DNA of 64,000 bases from Saccharopolyspora erythraea (lineage in GTDB: Bacteria > Actinomycetota > Actinomycetes > Mycobacteriales > Pseudonocardiaceae), in NCBI RefSeq assembly GCF_018141105.1, contig NZ_CP054839.1, forward strand, positions 1,860,001 through 1,924,000. The letters are read 5' to 3'. Below, piece after piece: positions 37,248 through 45,653 of this stretch (position 1 is the first letter of the stretch; each line of letters begins with the position of its first letter). The notes under the pieces are model-generated. The model did no database searches and had not been told where the DNA came from. It worked only from the letters and a program-made list of their open reading frames with translations. A program made the position numbers and the translations under genes.

Positions 37248-38966
37248 TCAGTGGCCGTCGCGGGGCACCGCGCTGCCGGATTTGCCGACCAGGAAGTCCA
37301 GGTCCGCGCCGTCCGACGCCTGCAGGACGTGGTCGTAGTAGAGCCGCTGGTAGCCGCGCGGATAGGGGTTGTCGGGGTCCTTCCAGTCCGCGCGCCGCCG
37401 GACCATCTCCTCCTCGGAGACCTCGAGGTCAAGCGTCCGGTTCGCCACGTCGAGGTGCACGACGTCGCCGGTCCGCACGAACGCCAGCGGCCCGCCCGCT
37501 GCCGACTCCGGCGTGACGTGCAGGACGACCGTGCCGTAGGCGGTGCCACTCATCCGGCCGTCGGAGATGCGCACCATGTCGTCGATGCCGCGGTTGAGGA
37601 TCTTCTTGGGCACCGGCACGTTGGCCACCTCGGGCATGCCCGGGTACCCCTTCGGCCCCGCGTTGCGGATGACCAGCACGGTGTTCTCGTCGACGTCGAG
37701 GTCCTCGTCCTCGCACACGGCGTAGTAGTCCTCGGCGCTCTCGAACACCATCGCCGGTCCGCGGTGGTGCAGCAGCCGCGGCGAGGCCGCCGACTGCTTG
37801 ATCACCGCGCCGCCCGGCGCCAGCGTCCCGCGCAGCACGGCGGTGCCGGTGCCCGCGGCCTGGAACGGCTCGCCGCGCGGGGTGATCACCCTCGGGTCGT
37901 GGATCTCGGCGTCGGCGATGTTGTCGGCGACCGTGCGGCCGGTGACGGTCAGCACCGACCCGTCGACCAGCTCGCCGAGCTCCTTCATCACCGCGGGCAG
38001 CCCGCCCGCGTAGCAGAAGTCCTCCATCAGGAACTTCCCGCTGGGCATCAGGTTCACCAGGGTCGGCACGTCGCGGGTGTCGGCGTCGAAGTCGTCGACG
38101 GTCAGCTCGACCCCGGCCCGCTTGGCGATCGCGATCAGGTGCACCACGGCGTTGGTGGAGCCGCCGATCGCGGCGTTGACCCGGATCGCGTTGCGGAACG
38201 CCTCGCGGGTCATCAGGTCCGAGGGCTTGAGGTCCTCCTCGACCATGCCGACGATCCGCCTGCCGACCTGCTGGGCGGTGGCGTAGCGGCGGGCGTCCAC
38301 GGCGGGCCACGACGCCGCGTAGGGGAACTGCATGCCCAGGCCCTCGACGACGCAGGCCATCGTCGACGCGGTGCCCATGGTCATGCAGTGGCCGTTGGAC
38401 CGCGACATGCAGCCCTCGATGAAGTAGCACTCCTCCTGGTCGATGCGGCCCGCGACGAGATCCTCCTCGGCCTTCCACACCGCGGTGCCCGAGCCGATGT
38501 CGGTGCCCTTGTACTTGCCGTTGAGCATCGGCCCGCCGGTGAGCATCACCGCGGGCAGGTCCACGCTGGCCGCGGCCATCAGCAGCCCCGGCGTGGTCTT
38601 GTCGCAGCCGGAGAGCAGCACGACGCCGTCGAGCGGGTTGGCCCGGATCGTCTCCTCGGCCTGCATCGCCAGCAGGTTGCGGTAGAGCATGGTGGTGGGG
38701 CGCATCAGGGTCTCGCCGAGCGCCATGTTGGGGAACTCCAGCGGGAAGCCGCCCGCCTGCCATACCCCGCGCTTGACCGCCTCGGCGATGCGCTGCTGGT
38801 GGGCGTTGCACGGCGCCAGTTCCGACCACGTGGTGCCGATGCCGATCACCGGCCGCCCGTCGAAGACGTCGTCGCTGTAGCCCTGGTTCTTCAGCCAGGA
38901 GCGGGCCGTCATCCCGGCCCTGCCGTGTGCCCCGAACCAGCTCGCACTCCGCCTCGACGTACTCAC
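37248..38966 (-). CDS. IlvD/Edd-family sugar-acid dehydratase
   Basis: Fe-S dehydratase of 572 residues. Likely cluster ligands are Cys53 (ELAPCNAHQ), Cys121 (LLSGCDKTTPG) and Cys194 (NGHCMTMGTAS). AAIGGSTNAVVHL and RISDGRMSGTAYGTVVLHV are family blocks. The overall length and the C-terminal extension (DNPYPRGYQRLYYDHVLQA) resemble L-arabinonate/aldonate dehydratases rather than valine-pathway IlvD. The GTG at 38966 has GAAGGAG upstream. It diverges from the MFS carrier and a rhamnonate-type dehydratase, so it probably acts on an aldonic acid brought in by that carrier. The exact sugar acid is unknown. Confidence 0.85.
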   Translation of the reverse strand: MSTSRRSASWFGAHGRAGMTARSWLKNQGYSDDVFDGRPVIGIGTTWSELAPCNAHQQRIAEAVKRGVWQAGGFPLEFPNMALGETLMRPTTMLYRNLLAMQAEETIRANPLDGVVLLSGCDKTTPGLLMAAASVDLPAVMLTGGPMLNGKYKGTDIGSGTAVWKAEEDLVAGRIDQEECYFIEGCMSRSNGHCMTMGTASTMACVVEGLGMQFPYAASWPAVDARRYATAQQVGRRIVGMVEEDLKPSDLMTREAFRNAIRVNAAIGGSTNAVVHLIAIAKRAGVELTVDDFDADTRDVPTLVNLMPSGKFLMEDFCYAGGLPAVMKELGELVDGSVLTVTGRTVADNIADAEIHDPRVITPRGEPFQAAGTGTAVLRGTLAPGGAVIKQSAASPRLLHHRGPAMVFESAEDYYAVCEDEDLDVDENTVLVIRNAGPKGYPGMPEVANVPVPKKILNRGIDDMVRISDGRMSGTAYGTVVLHVTPESAAGGPLAFVRTGDVVHLDVANRTLDLEVSEEEMVRRRADWKDPDNPYPRGYQRLYYDHVLQASDGADLDFLVGKSGSAVPRDGH

Positions 38967-39148
38967 CGGCGCCACTCCTTCACCGTCGAAAGGGCCTGTG
39001 CGACGAACGTAACCAGGTGGCCGCGAACGCGCGCAATAGAACGCCGGAGTGTTCGTGTTTTCGGACGACGACTGGAACGCTGAACGAAAAACCGGGCCCA
39101 GCAGCGTTGACCGTCCCGATCTCCCCACCTACTCTGTGTCCCAAATCA

Positions 39149-39161
39149 CGAACTTTGTTCG
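39149..39161. promoter_or_regulatory. Palindromic operator candidate
   Basis: CGAAC-TTT-GTTCG is a perfect inverted repeat in the 228-bp divergent region between the dehydratase and MFS genes, 33 bp before the MFS start. It could bind a regulator such as the IclR protein encoded at 44802-45587; that link is inference. Confidence 0.4.
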
Positions 39162-39194
39162 GTATTTCGTACAGCACCTCAACGGGGAGGTCCG

Positions 39195-40529
39195 GTGCCC
39201 CAAACCAACGACGAGGCCCTGCCCGCGGCGGTGCGACGGGTGATGTGGCGGCTGATGCCGTTCCTGTTCTTCATGTACGTCATCGCGTTCCTGGACCGGG
39301 TCAACATCGGGTTCGCCAAGGAGGAGTTCCAGGCACACGCGGGCATCTCCGAAGCCGCCTACGCGTTCGGCGCGGGGCTGTTCTTCATCGGCTACGCGCT
39401 GTTCGAGGTGCCCAGCAACCTGATCATGCAGCGGGTGGGCGCCCGCTGGTGGATGTGCCGGATCATGGTCACCTGGGGCCTGATCTCGGCCGCGATGGCG
39501 CTGGTCAACAGCGAGACCCTGTTCTACCTGCTGCGGTTTATGCTCGGCGTGGCCGAGGCCGGGTTCTTCCCCGGGGTCATCCTGTTCATCACCCACTGGG
39601 TCCCGCACGCCTACCGCGCGCGCTGCAACGCCCTGTTCTACCTGGGAATCCCGCTCGCCTCGGTGCTCGGCGGACCGCTCTCGGGACTGCTGCTGGAGCT
39701 CGACGGCGCCGCCGGAATCCTGGGCTGGCAGTGGATGTTCGCGGTCGAGGGGCTCATCGCGTGCGTCGTCGGCGTGTGGGCTTTCTTCTACCTCGACAAC
39801 AAACCCGCCGACGCGAGGTGGCTGTCGCAGCCGCAGCGCGACGCCCTGCAGTCGGCGGTGGACCTGGAGGCCGAGCGCAAGCGCGAGCACAGCCCGCACC
39901 GGCTGCTGACCTCGCTGGTCGACCCGCGCGTGCTCTACTTCAGCCTGGTCTACTTCCTGATCCAGTGCGCCGTCTACGGCATGACCTTCTACCTTCCGAC
40001 GCAGGTGTCCGCGGCGGTCGGCGGCGAGGTCGGGTTCGCGGTGGGGCTGGTGACCGCGATCCCGTGGACGGTCGCGCTGCTGGCCAACCTCGCGGTGTCC
40101 TCGGGCGCGGACCGGGTTTCCCAGCACCGCAAGCGGTTCGTGGCAGCGGCGTGCCTGTGCGCCGGATCAGCCGGCATCGCCGCCTCGGCCTACTTCTCCA
40201 GTCCGGTCCTGGCCATCTGCGGCCTCGCGGTCGCCGCCGCCGGCTACATCTCGGTGCAGCCGGTGTTCTGGACCTTCCCCGCCGCCTACCTCACCGGCAC
40301 CGCCGCCGCGGCGGGCATCGGGCTGATCAACTCGCTGGGAAACCTCGGCGGTTTCGTCGCCCCGGTGGCCAAGAACTGGGTCGAGGAAACCCTTTCCTCC
40401 GACTCGGCCGGGCTCTACCTGCTGTCGGCCTGCGGCCTGGCCGCCGCCGCGCTCTTCCTGCTCAGCTCCCGGCTGCCGGCCCCGGCGGCACGCAGCACCG
40501 CGCACCCCGCTCCAGAGGAGGCCCGTTGA
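39195..40529 (+). CDS. MFS transporter, anion:cation symporter type
   Basis: A 444-residue membrane carrier with twelve expected helices. FMYVIAFLDRVNIGFAKEEF is the first helix and signature of the ACS family, whose members carry hexuronates, tartrate, phthalate and sugar acids. YALFEVPSNLIMQRVGARWW, GVAEAGFFPGVILF and ALYLLSACGLAAAALFLLS-type helices follow. The GTG at 39195 has GGGAGG upstream. The stop overlaps the next gene (TTGA). The pairing with two sugar-acid dehydratases suggests uptake of an aldonic acid such as rhamnonate. Confidence 0.9.
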   Translation: MPQTNDEALPAAVRRVMWRLMPFLFFMYVIAFLDRVNIGFAKEEFQAHAGISEAAYAFGAGLFFIGYALFEVPSNLIMQRVGARWWMCRIMVTWGLISAAMALVNSETLFYLLRFMLGVAEAGFFPGVILFITHWVPHAYRARCNALFYLGIPLASVLGGPLSGLLLELDGAAGILGWQWMFAVEGLIACVVGVWAFFYLDNKPADARWLSQPQRDALQSAVDLEAERKREHSPHRLLTSLVDPRVLYFSLVYFLIQCAVYGMTFYLPTQVSAAVGGEVGFAVGLVTAIPWTVALLANLAVSSGADRVSQHRKRFVAAACLCAGSAGIAASAYFSSPVLAICGLAVAAAGYISVQPVFWTFPAAYLTGTAAAAGIGLINSLGNLGGFVAPVAKNWVEETLSSDSAGLYLLSACGLAAAALFLLSSRLPAPAARSTAHPAPEEAR

Positions 40530-41698
40530 AGATCCGCCAGGTACGCGCGCTCACCGTGACCGGTGGCGGCGCCGACTACCACGACCAGGCCGAGGACCAC
40601 TGGATCGACGACCACGTCGCCACCCCGATGGCGAAGTACCCCGAATACCGCGCCAGCAGGCAGGCTTTCGGCATCAACGTGCTCGGCACGCTGGTCGTCG
40701 AGGTCGAGGCCGAGGACGGCACCGTCGGCGTCGGGGTGACCACGGCGGGCGAGCCGGGCGCCTACATCGTGGAGAAGCACCTGGCGCGGTTCGTGGAGGG
40801 CGCGTCGGTCACCGACGTCGAGAAGATCTGGGACCAGATGTTCAACGCGACCCTCTACTACGGGCGCAAGGGCCTGGTGCTCAACGCGATCAGCGCGGTG
40901 GACCTCGCCCTCTACGACCTGCTCGGCAAGATCCGCCAAGAGCCCGTGTACGCGCTGCTCGGCGGCCCAGTGCGTGACGAGTTGCAGTGCTACGCCACCA
41001 CGGGCCGCCCCGACGTGGCCAAGGAACTCGGGTTCCTGGGCGGGAAGATGACGCTCCAGCACGGACCCGCCGAGGGCGTCGAAGGACTGCACGCCAACAT
41101 CGAGCGGCTGCGCACCATGCGCGAGCGGGTCGGGCCCGACTTCTGGCTGATGTTCGACTGCTGGATGGCGCTGGACGTCGAGTACGCCACCAGGCTGGCC
41201 CACGCCGCCGCCGAGTACGACCTGAAGTGGCTGGAGGAGGCGCTGATCCCCGACGACTACTGGGGATACGGCGAGCTGCGCAGGCGGATGCCGTCGACGA
41301 TGCTGATGACCACCGGCGAGCACGAGCACACCCGCTACGGCTTCCGGCTGCTGCTGGAGATGGGCCGCCCCGACATCATCCAGCCCGACGTCAACTGGTG
41401 CGGCGGGATCACCGAGCTGCTCAAGATCTCCGCGCTGGCCGACGCCCACGGCGCGATGGTGGTCCCGCACGGATCGAGCGTGTACTCCTACCACTTCGTC
41501 ATCACCAGGCACAACAGCCCGTTCACCGAGTTCCTGATGATGCATCCGCGGGCGACCGAGGTGGTGCCGATGTTCTCGCCGCTACTGCTCGACGAGCCAG
41601 TGCCGGTCGGCGGCCGCCTGCGGCTGCCGGAGACACCGGGCTTCGGGGTGCGGCTCAACCCGGAGGTCGAGCTGCGCCGCCCCTACGACCACGACTGA
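40526..41698 (+). CDS. rhmD: L-rhamnonate dehydratase-like enolase-superfamily enzyme
   Basis: Mg-dependent dehydratase of the mandelate racemase group, 390 residues. The N-terminal capping domain has DHWIDDHVATPMAKYPEYRA and GINVLGTLVVEVEAEDG, close to L-rhamnonate dehydratases. Metal ligands appear as Asp in WLMFDCWMALD, Glu in KWLEEALIPDDYWG and Glu in TGEHEHTRYGF, and VVPHGSSVYSYH holds the catalytic His. The start is TTG at 40526, overlapping the MFS stop, with AGAGGAGG four nt upstream. It would turn an imported 6-deoxy aldonate into a 2-keto-3-deoxy acid. No aldolase or dehydrogenase for the next step is nearby. Confidence 0.87.
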   Translation: MKIRQVRALTVTGGGADYHDQAEDHWIDDHVATPMAKYPEYRASRQAFGINVLGTLVVEVEAEDGTVGVGVTTAGEPGAYIVEKHLARFVEGASVTDVEKIWDQMFNATLYYGRKGLVLNAISAVDLALYDLLGKIRQEPVYALLGGPVRDELQCYATTGRPDVAKELGFLGGKMTLQHGPAEGVEGLHANIERLRTMRERVGPDFWLMFDCWMALDVEYATRLAHAAAEYDLKWLEEALIPDDYWGYGELRRRMPSTMLMTTGEHEHTRYGFRLLLEMGRPDIIQPDVNWCGGITELLKISALADAHGAMVVPHGSSVYSYHFVITRHNSPFTEFLMMHPRATEVVPMFSPLLLDEPVPVGGRLRLPETPGFGVRLNPEVELRRPYDHD

Positions 41699-41743
41699 GC
41701 GCCTGCGTTCGGTGCGGCGCAGCCGCTCGGCCGGCCCGGCTGG

Positions 41744-43249
41744 TCAGCGCCGCATCGTGCCCTCGTCGAGGTAGCGCTGGTGCCACGACAGCGCCTCGGC
41801 GAGCAGGTGCGGGGTGTGGCCGCCGAAGGACGACCGCAGCGCGCGTTCGTGGTAGTCGCGCAGCGCGGGCCGGAAGTCCGGGTGCGCGCACCTGTCGATG
41901 ACCAGCTGCGCCCGCCTGCGCGGTGACAGCCCGCGCAGGTCGGCGAGCCCCTGCTCGGTGACGATGACGTCGACGTCGTGCTCGGTGTGGTCGACGTGCG
42001 AGACCATCGGCACGATCGCCGAGATCGCCCCGCCCTTGGCCACCGACGGGGTCACGAAGACCGACACGTAGGCGTTGCGGGCGAAGTCGCCGGAACCGCC
42101 GATGCCGTTCTGCATCCGGCTGCCCATCAGGTGCGTCGAGTTGATGTTGCCGTGGATGTCGGCCTCGACCACGCCGTTCATCGCCAGACAGCCCAGCCGT
42201 CGCACGAGTTCGGGGTGGTTGCTGATCTCCTGCGGCCGCAGCACGATCCGGTCGCGGTAGGCGGCGGCGTCCCGGTTGAACCGGTCCACGGCCGCCGGGC
42301 TCAGCGAGAACGCGGTGGCCGACGCGGTCAGCAGCTTGCCGGAGTCGATCAGCTCCAGCATCCCGTCCTGGATCACCTCGGTGTAGGCGGTCAGCCCCTC
42401 GAACGGCCCCTCCCGCAGCCCGGCGAGGACGGCGTTGGCCACGTTGCCGACCCCGGACTGCAACGGCAGCAGGCTCCGCGGCAGCCTGCCTGCGGCGACC
42501 TCCAGGTCGAGGAAGTCCAGCACGTGCCCGGCGATGGCCCGCGAGACGCCGTCGGGCGGGGTGAAGACCGTGTTGCGGTCCGGCGAGTCGGTCCGCACGA
42601 CCGCGACGACCTTCTCCGGCGGGCACTCCAGGTACGGCGAGCCGATGCGGTCGGCCGGGTGCGTCAGCGGGATCGGAGTGCGCCGCGGCGGCAGCGCGGT
42701 GCCGTGGTAGATGTCGTGCATGCCTTCGAGGTGCTCGCTCTGCCACGAGTTGACCTCGAGGATCACCTTGTCGGCGCGCTCGATCCAGGTCTTGTTGTTG
42801 CCCACCGAGGACGACGGGACCAGTCGGCCGTCCTCGGTGATCCCGCTGACCTCCACGACCGCGACGTCCAGATCGCCGAAGAAGCCCTGCCACACCCGCT
42901 GCGCGACGTGCGAGAGGTGGATGTCGGTGTAGTCCATCGCACCGGAGTTGATCTTCTCGCGGCTGACCGGGTCGGACTGGTAGGGCATCCGCAGGTCGAT
43001 CCCGTCGGCCGCGGCCAGGACCCCGTCCAGCTCCGGAGCCGTCGACGCGCCCGTCCACAGGCCGACCTTGCCGGGCTGTCCCGCGGCGGCCTCGGCGGCC
43101 AGCCGCTTGGCCAGCGCACCGGGCACCTCCTTGGGATATCCGGCACCGGTGAATCCGCTCATGCCGATGTTGGTGCCCGGCTCGATCATGGCGGCGGCCT
43201 CCTGCGCCTCGACCACCTTGTTCGCAAGAGCCCGGTTCCGGATCCGCAT
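41744..43249 (-). CDS. Acetyl-CoA hydrolase/succinate CoA-transferase family enzyme
   Basis: A 501-residue class I CoA-transferase (Cat1/AarC/Ach1 type). GTNIGMSGFTGAGYPKEVP opens the protein, NKTWIERADKVILEVNSWQ and SGVGNVANAVLAGLREGPF are conserved, and DVDVIVTEQGLADLRGLSP carries the catalytic Glu that forms the CoA thioester. The ATG at 43249 has AGGGAGG four nt upstream. The family moves CoA between acetate, succinate or propionate. It is transcribed toward the rhamnonate dehydratase and lies next to the methyltransferase gene, with no clear pathway link. Confidence 0.9.
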   Translation of the reverse strand: MRIRNRALANKVVEAQEAAAMIEPGTNIGMSGFTGAGYPKEVPGALAKRLAAEAAAGQPGKVGLWTGASTAPELDGVLAAADGIDLRMPYQSDPVSREKINSGAMDYTDIHLSHVAQRVWQGFFGDLDVAVVEVSGITEDGRLVPSSSVGNNKTWIERADKVILEVNSWQSEHLEGMHDIYHGTALPPRRTPIPLTHPADRIGSPYLECPPEKVVAVVRTDSPDRNTVFTPPDGVSRAIAGHVLDFLDLEVAAGRLPRSLLPLQSGVGNVANAVLAGLREGPFEGLTAYTEVIQDGMLELIDSGKLLTASATAFSLSPAAVDRFNRDAAAYRDRIVLRPQEISNHPELVRRLGCLAMNGVVEADIHGNINSTHLMGSRMQNGIGGSGDFARNAYVSVFVTPSVAKGGAISAIVPMVSHVDHTEHDVDVIVTEQGLADLRGLSPRRRAQLVIDRCAHPDFRPALRDYHERALRSSFGGHTPHLLAEALSWHQRYLDEGTMRR

Positions 43250-43834
43250 CGATCCTCCCTTTCGCTTCCACGTCCGCACGGCCGAAGGCGACCCGCCGGA
43301 GTTCGGCCCGAGATGTGACGCGGATCGTAGAAGCGGAACCGAGCGGAAATAACCGTGACGCGCACTACAAATCGCGTCCGTCTCGTCGTCGGCCGGGAAC
43401 TCGGCGCCGATCGGCGGAAGTCCGCACAAGGCCCCGAACTGCGTGAAAGCCGGAGCTGGACATCGGATTCGCGGCTCGGCCGCACAAGATCGCCACCCGT
43501 GATCCGGTGCACTTCCCGGTTCGCACCGCGACACCGGCGATTGCGCTGCGAACACCGGGCCCGCCGAGCGGAACCGGCTTGGAAACCCGTTCGTGCCAGT
43601 GCCCGGAATCCGGTGATCGGCCTGGTCAGCAGCCCTCGGCCGGCGGCTCCGCCGAGGATGCGGCACAGGCCCGGACATCGCGGGAGGAACGGCGGCGCAC
43701 TTGATTCGCCGGGCGATTCACCTAACGTCAGCGATGCGCCGATCGCAGCGACGACGCGGCGGCCGGAAAACCCGGCCACGGCGCGGGAGCTCCCCTTTTC
43801 GCATTCGATCTCGAGCAATTCGAGGAAACGGAGC
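43250..43834. other. Long divergent region between CoA-transferase and methyltransferase genes
   Basis: 585 bp without a supportable gene. Plus-strand frames here lead into the methyltransferase but lack similarity or a ribosome site. The only clear signal is the promoter at 43701-43728. The right part (about 43790-43835) is less GC-rich and holds TTCGATCTCGAGCAATTCGA, partly self-complementary, in the methyltransferase 5' untranslated region of about 100 nt. Confidence 0.5.
43701..43728 (+). promoter_or_regulatory. Candidate promoter of the glycine/sarcosine methyltransferase
   Basis: TTGATT (43701-43706) and TAACGT (43723-43728) are 16 bp apart and lie about 105 bp before the ATG. Confidence 0.45.
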
Positions 43835-44722
43835 ATGAGCCAGAACGTCCGAGTCCGCTCGCGCGGAACGCAGAACCCGACCGCCTCCACCCACTCCCTC
43901 GACCTGCGGCACCAGGTCTTCGGGGACAACCCGCTGGAAGTCCGCGAGACCGGCCATTACACCCACGAGTACGTCGGCGGCATCGTCGACCGGTGGGACG
44001 AGCTGATCGACTGGGACAAGCGCGCCGACGGCGAGGGCCGCTTCTTCATCGAGCAGCTGCGCTCGCGCGGCGTGCGCACGGTCCTGGACGCCGCGACCGG
44101 CACCGGTTTCCACTCGGTCCGGCTGCTGGACGCGGGATTCGACACCACCAGCGCCGACGGCAGCCCGCAGATGCTGGCCAGGGCGTTCCGCAACGGCATC
44201 GAACACGGCGGGCACGTGCTGCGCACGGTCAACAGCGACTGGCGCTGGCTCACCCGCGACGTGCAGGGCCCGTTCGACGCGGTCATCTGCCTCGGCAACT
44301 CCTTCACGCACCTGTTCTCCGAGCACGACCGGCGCAAGGCGCTGGCGGAGTTCTACGCGCTGCTCAAGCACGACGGCGTGCTGGTCATCGACCAGCGCAA
44401 CTACGACGCCATCCTCGACGGCGAGTCCTCCAGCGGCCGCACCTACTACTACTGCGGTGCACGCGTCTCGGCCCGTCCCGACCACGCCGACGAGGGGCTG
44501 GCGCGCTACAGATACACCTTCCCCGGCGGTGACGAGTTCTTCCTGAACATGTACCCGCTGCGCAAGGACTACCTGCGCGGGCTGCTCCGCGACACCGGCT
44601 TCCAGCGGATCGACACCTACGGCGACTTCCAGGAGACCTACGCCGACGCCGAGCCGGACTTCTTCGTCCACGTCGCGGAAAAGCGCTACCTCGAGGAGTC
44701 CGAACCGACCAGCGGCGCCTGA
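43835..44722 (+). CDS. Glycine/sarcosine N-methyltransferase
   Basis: SAM-dependent methyltransferase of 295 residues that resembles the first half of the glycine-betaine synthesis route, converting glycine to sarcosine and dimethylglycine. FGDNPLEVRETGHYTHEYVG at the start, VLDAATGTGFHSVRLLDAGF (SAM motif), DAVICLGNSFTHLFSEHDRR, TYYYCGARVSA and FLNMYPLRKDYLRGLL are close to known enzymes of halophilic Actinopolyspora. The ATG at 43835 is preceded by GGAAACGGAG. The sarcosine/dimethylglycine methyltransferase that completes betaine synthesis is not in the window. It could serve osmoprotection or methyl balance. Confidence 0.85.
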   Translation: MSQNVRVRSRGTQNPTASTHSLDLRHQVFGDNPLEVRETGHYTHEYVGGIVDRWDELIDWDKRADGEGRFFIEQLRSRGVRTVLDAATGTGFHSVRLLDAGFDTTSADGSPQMLARAFRNGIEHGGHVLRTVNSDWRWLTRDVQGPFDAVICLGNSFTHLFSEHDRRKALAEFYALLKHDGVLVIDQRNYDAILDGESSSGRTYYYCGARVSARPDHADEGLARYRYTFPGGDEFFLNMYPLRKDYLRGLLRDTGFQRIDTYGDFQETYADAEPDFFVHVAEKRYLEESEPTSGA

Positions 44723-44755
44723 CGACAGACACCCCGCCATCACGGCGCCGCCACC

Positions 44756-44787
44756 GCCGGTGGGCCCACTGCTCCGGGCCCACCGGC
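44756..44787. terminator. Bidirectional terminator
   Basis: GCCGGTGGGCCC (44756-44767) pairs perfectly with GGGCCCACCGGC (44776-44787) between the convergent methyltransferase and IclR genes. Confidence 0.8.
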
Positions 44788-44801
44788 CTCCGCCGTCCTG
44801 T

Positions 44802-45587
44802 TCAGCTTCCCCGCGCGGGCTTGAGCCGCAGGTCCGCCTCGACGCGGGCCGCCGTGGTGACCAGCGGCGGCACCACCTCGTTGCGGACCACCTCCTCCGT
44901 GGCGCCGCGGGCGTCGAGCGAGACGTTGACCGCCGCGACCACCCGGCCATCGGCTCCCCGGACGGGTGCCGCGACGCCGCGCAGCCCCGGCTCCAGCTCG
45001 TCGTCGGAGATCACGAACCCCTGCCTGCGCACCTTCGCCAGCTCGGCCAGCAGGCCCTCCCGGGTGGTGATGGTGTGCGGGGTGATCCTGCCGAGCTCCA
45101 TCGCCCGCAGCCGCGCATCCAGGTGCTCCGGCGGCATGGCCGCCAGCAGCACCTTGCCCATCGACGTGGCGTGCGCGGGGAAGCGGGTGCCCACCGGGAT
45201 CGACACCGACAGCAGCTTCGGCCCCGGCACCTGCGCGACGTAGCGGACCTCGTCGCCGTCGAGCACCCCCACCGCCGTCATCTCCCGCAGCTCACCGGTG
45301 AGCCTGCGCAGGTGCGGCTCGGCGATCTGCGGCAACGACCGGCTCGACAGGTAGGCGTAGCCGAACTCCAGCACCTGCGGCGTCAGCGCGTACTGCCTGC
45401 CGTCGTGGTGGACGTAGCCGAGGTCGATGAGCGTGAGCAGCAGCCGCCGGGCGCCCGCCCGGTCGAGGCCGCTGGCCTCGGCCACCTCCGTCAGCGTCAT
45501 CTCCGGCCGGTCCGGCGCGAACGCCCGCAGCACCGCCAGCGTGCGCTCGGCCGCCCGCACGAAGTGCGCACCACGAACCGCTGCCAC
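44802..45587 (-). CDS. IclR-family transcriptional regulator
   Basis: A 261-residue regulator. The winged HTH is RAAERTLAVLRAFAPDRPEM with LTEVAEASGLDRAGARRLLL. The effector domain shows SVSIPVGTRFPAHATSMGKV, LLAELAKVRRQGFVISDDEL and GLRGVAAPVRGADGRVVAAV, typical of the PcaR/PobR branch that senses aromatic or organic acids. The start is taken as the GTG at 45587, four nt after GGGAGG; TTG at 45614 is possible. It lies 66 bp downstream of ftsI, at the island edge, and may control the CoA transferase or the sugar-acid genes. Confidence 0.88.
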   Translation of the reverse strand: MAAVRGAHFVRAAERTLAVLRAFAPDRPEMTLTEVAEASGLDRAGARRLLLTLIDLGYVHHDGRQYALTPQVLEFGYAYLSSRSLPQIAEPHLRRLTGELREMTAVGVLDGDEVRYVAQVPGPKLLSVSIPVGTRFPAHATSMGKVLLAAMPPEHLDARLRAMELGRITPHTITTREGLLAELAKVRRQGFVISDDELEPGLRGVAAPVRGADGRVVAAVNVSLDARGATEEVVRNEVVPPLVTTAARVEADLRLKPARGS

Positions 45588-45653
45588 CACGCCTCCCGGT
45601 CGACTCGCGGGCAACGCGTCGATGCTAGTTCGCCGCGACCCGGCCCGGCGCGC

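Noticed and set aside
43355-43834. Methyltransferase starting near 43355 with an extra 160 residues
   Set aside because: The extension has no similarity to the family and contains the likely promoter; ATG 43835 gives the known N-terminus.
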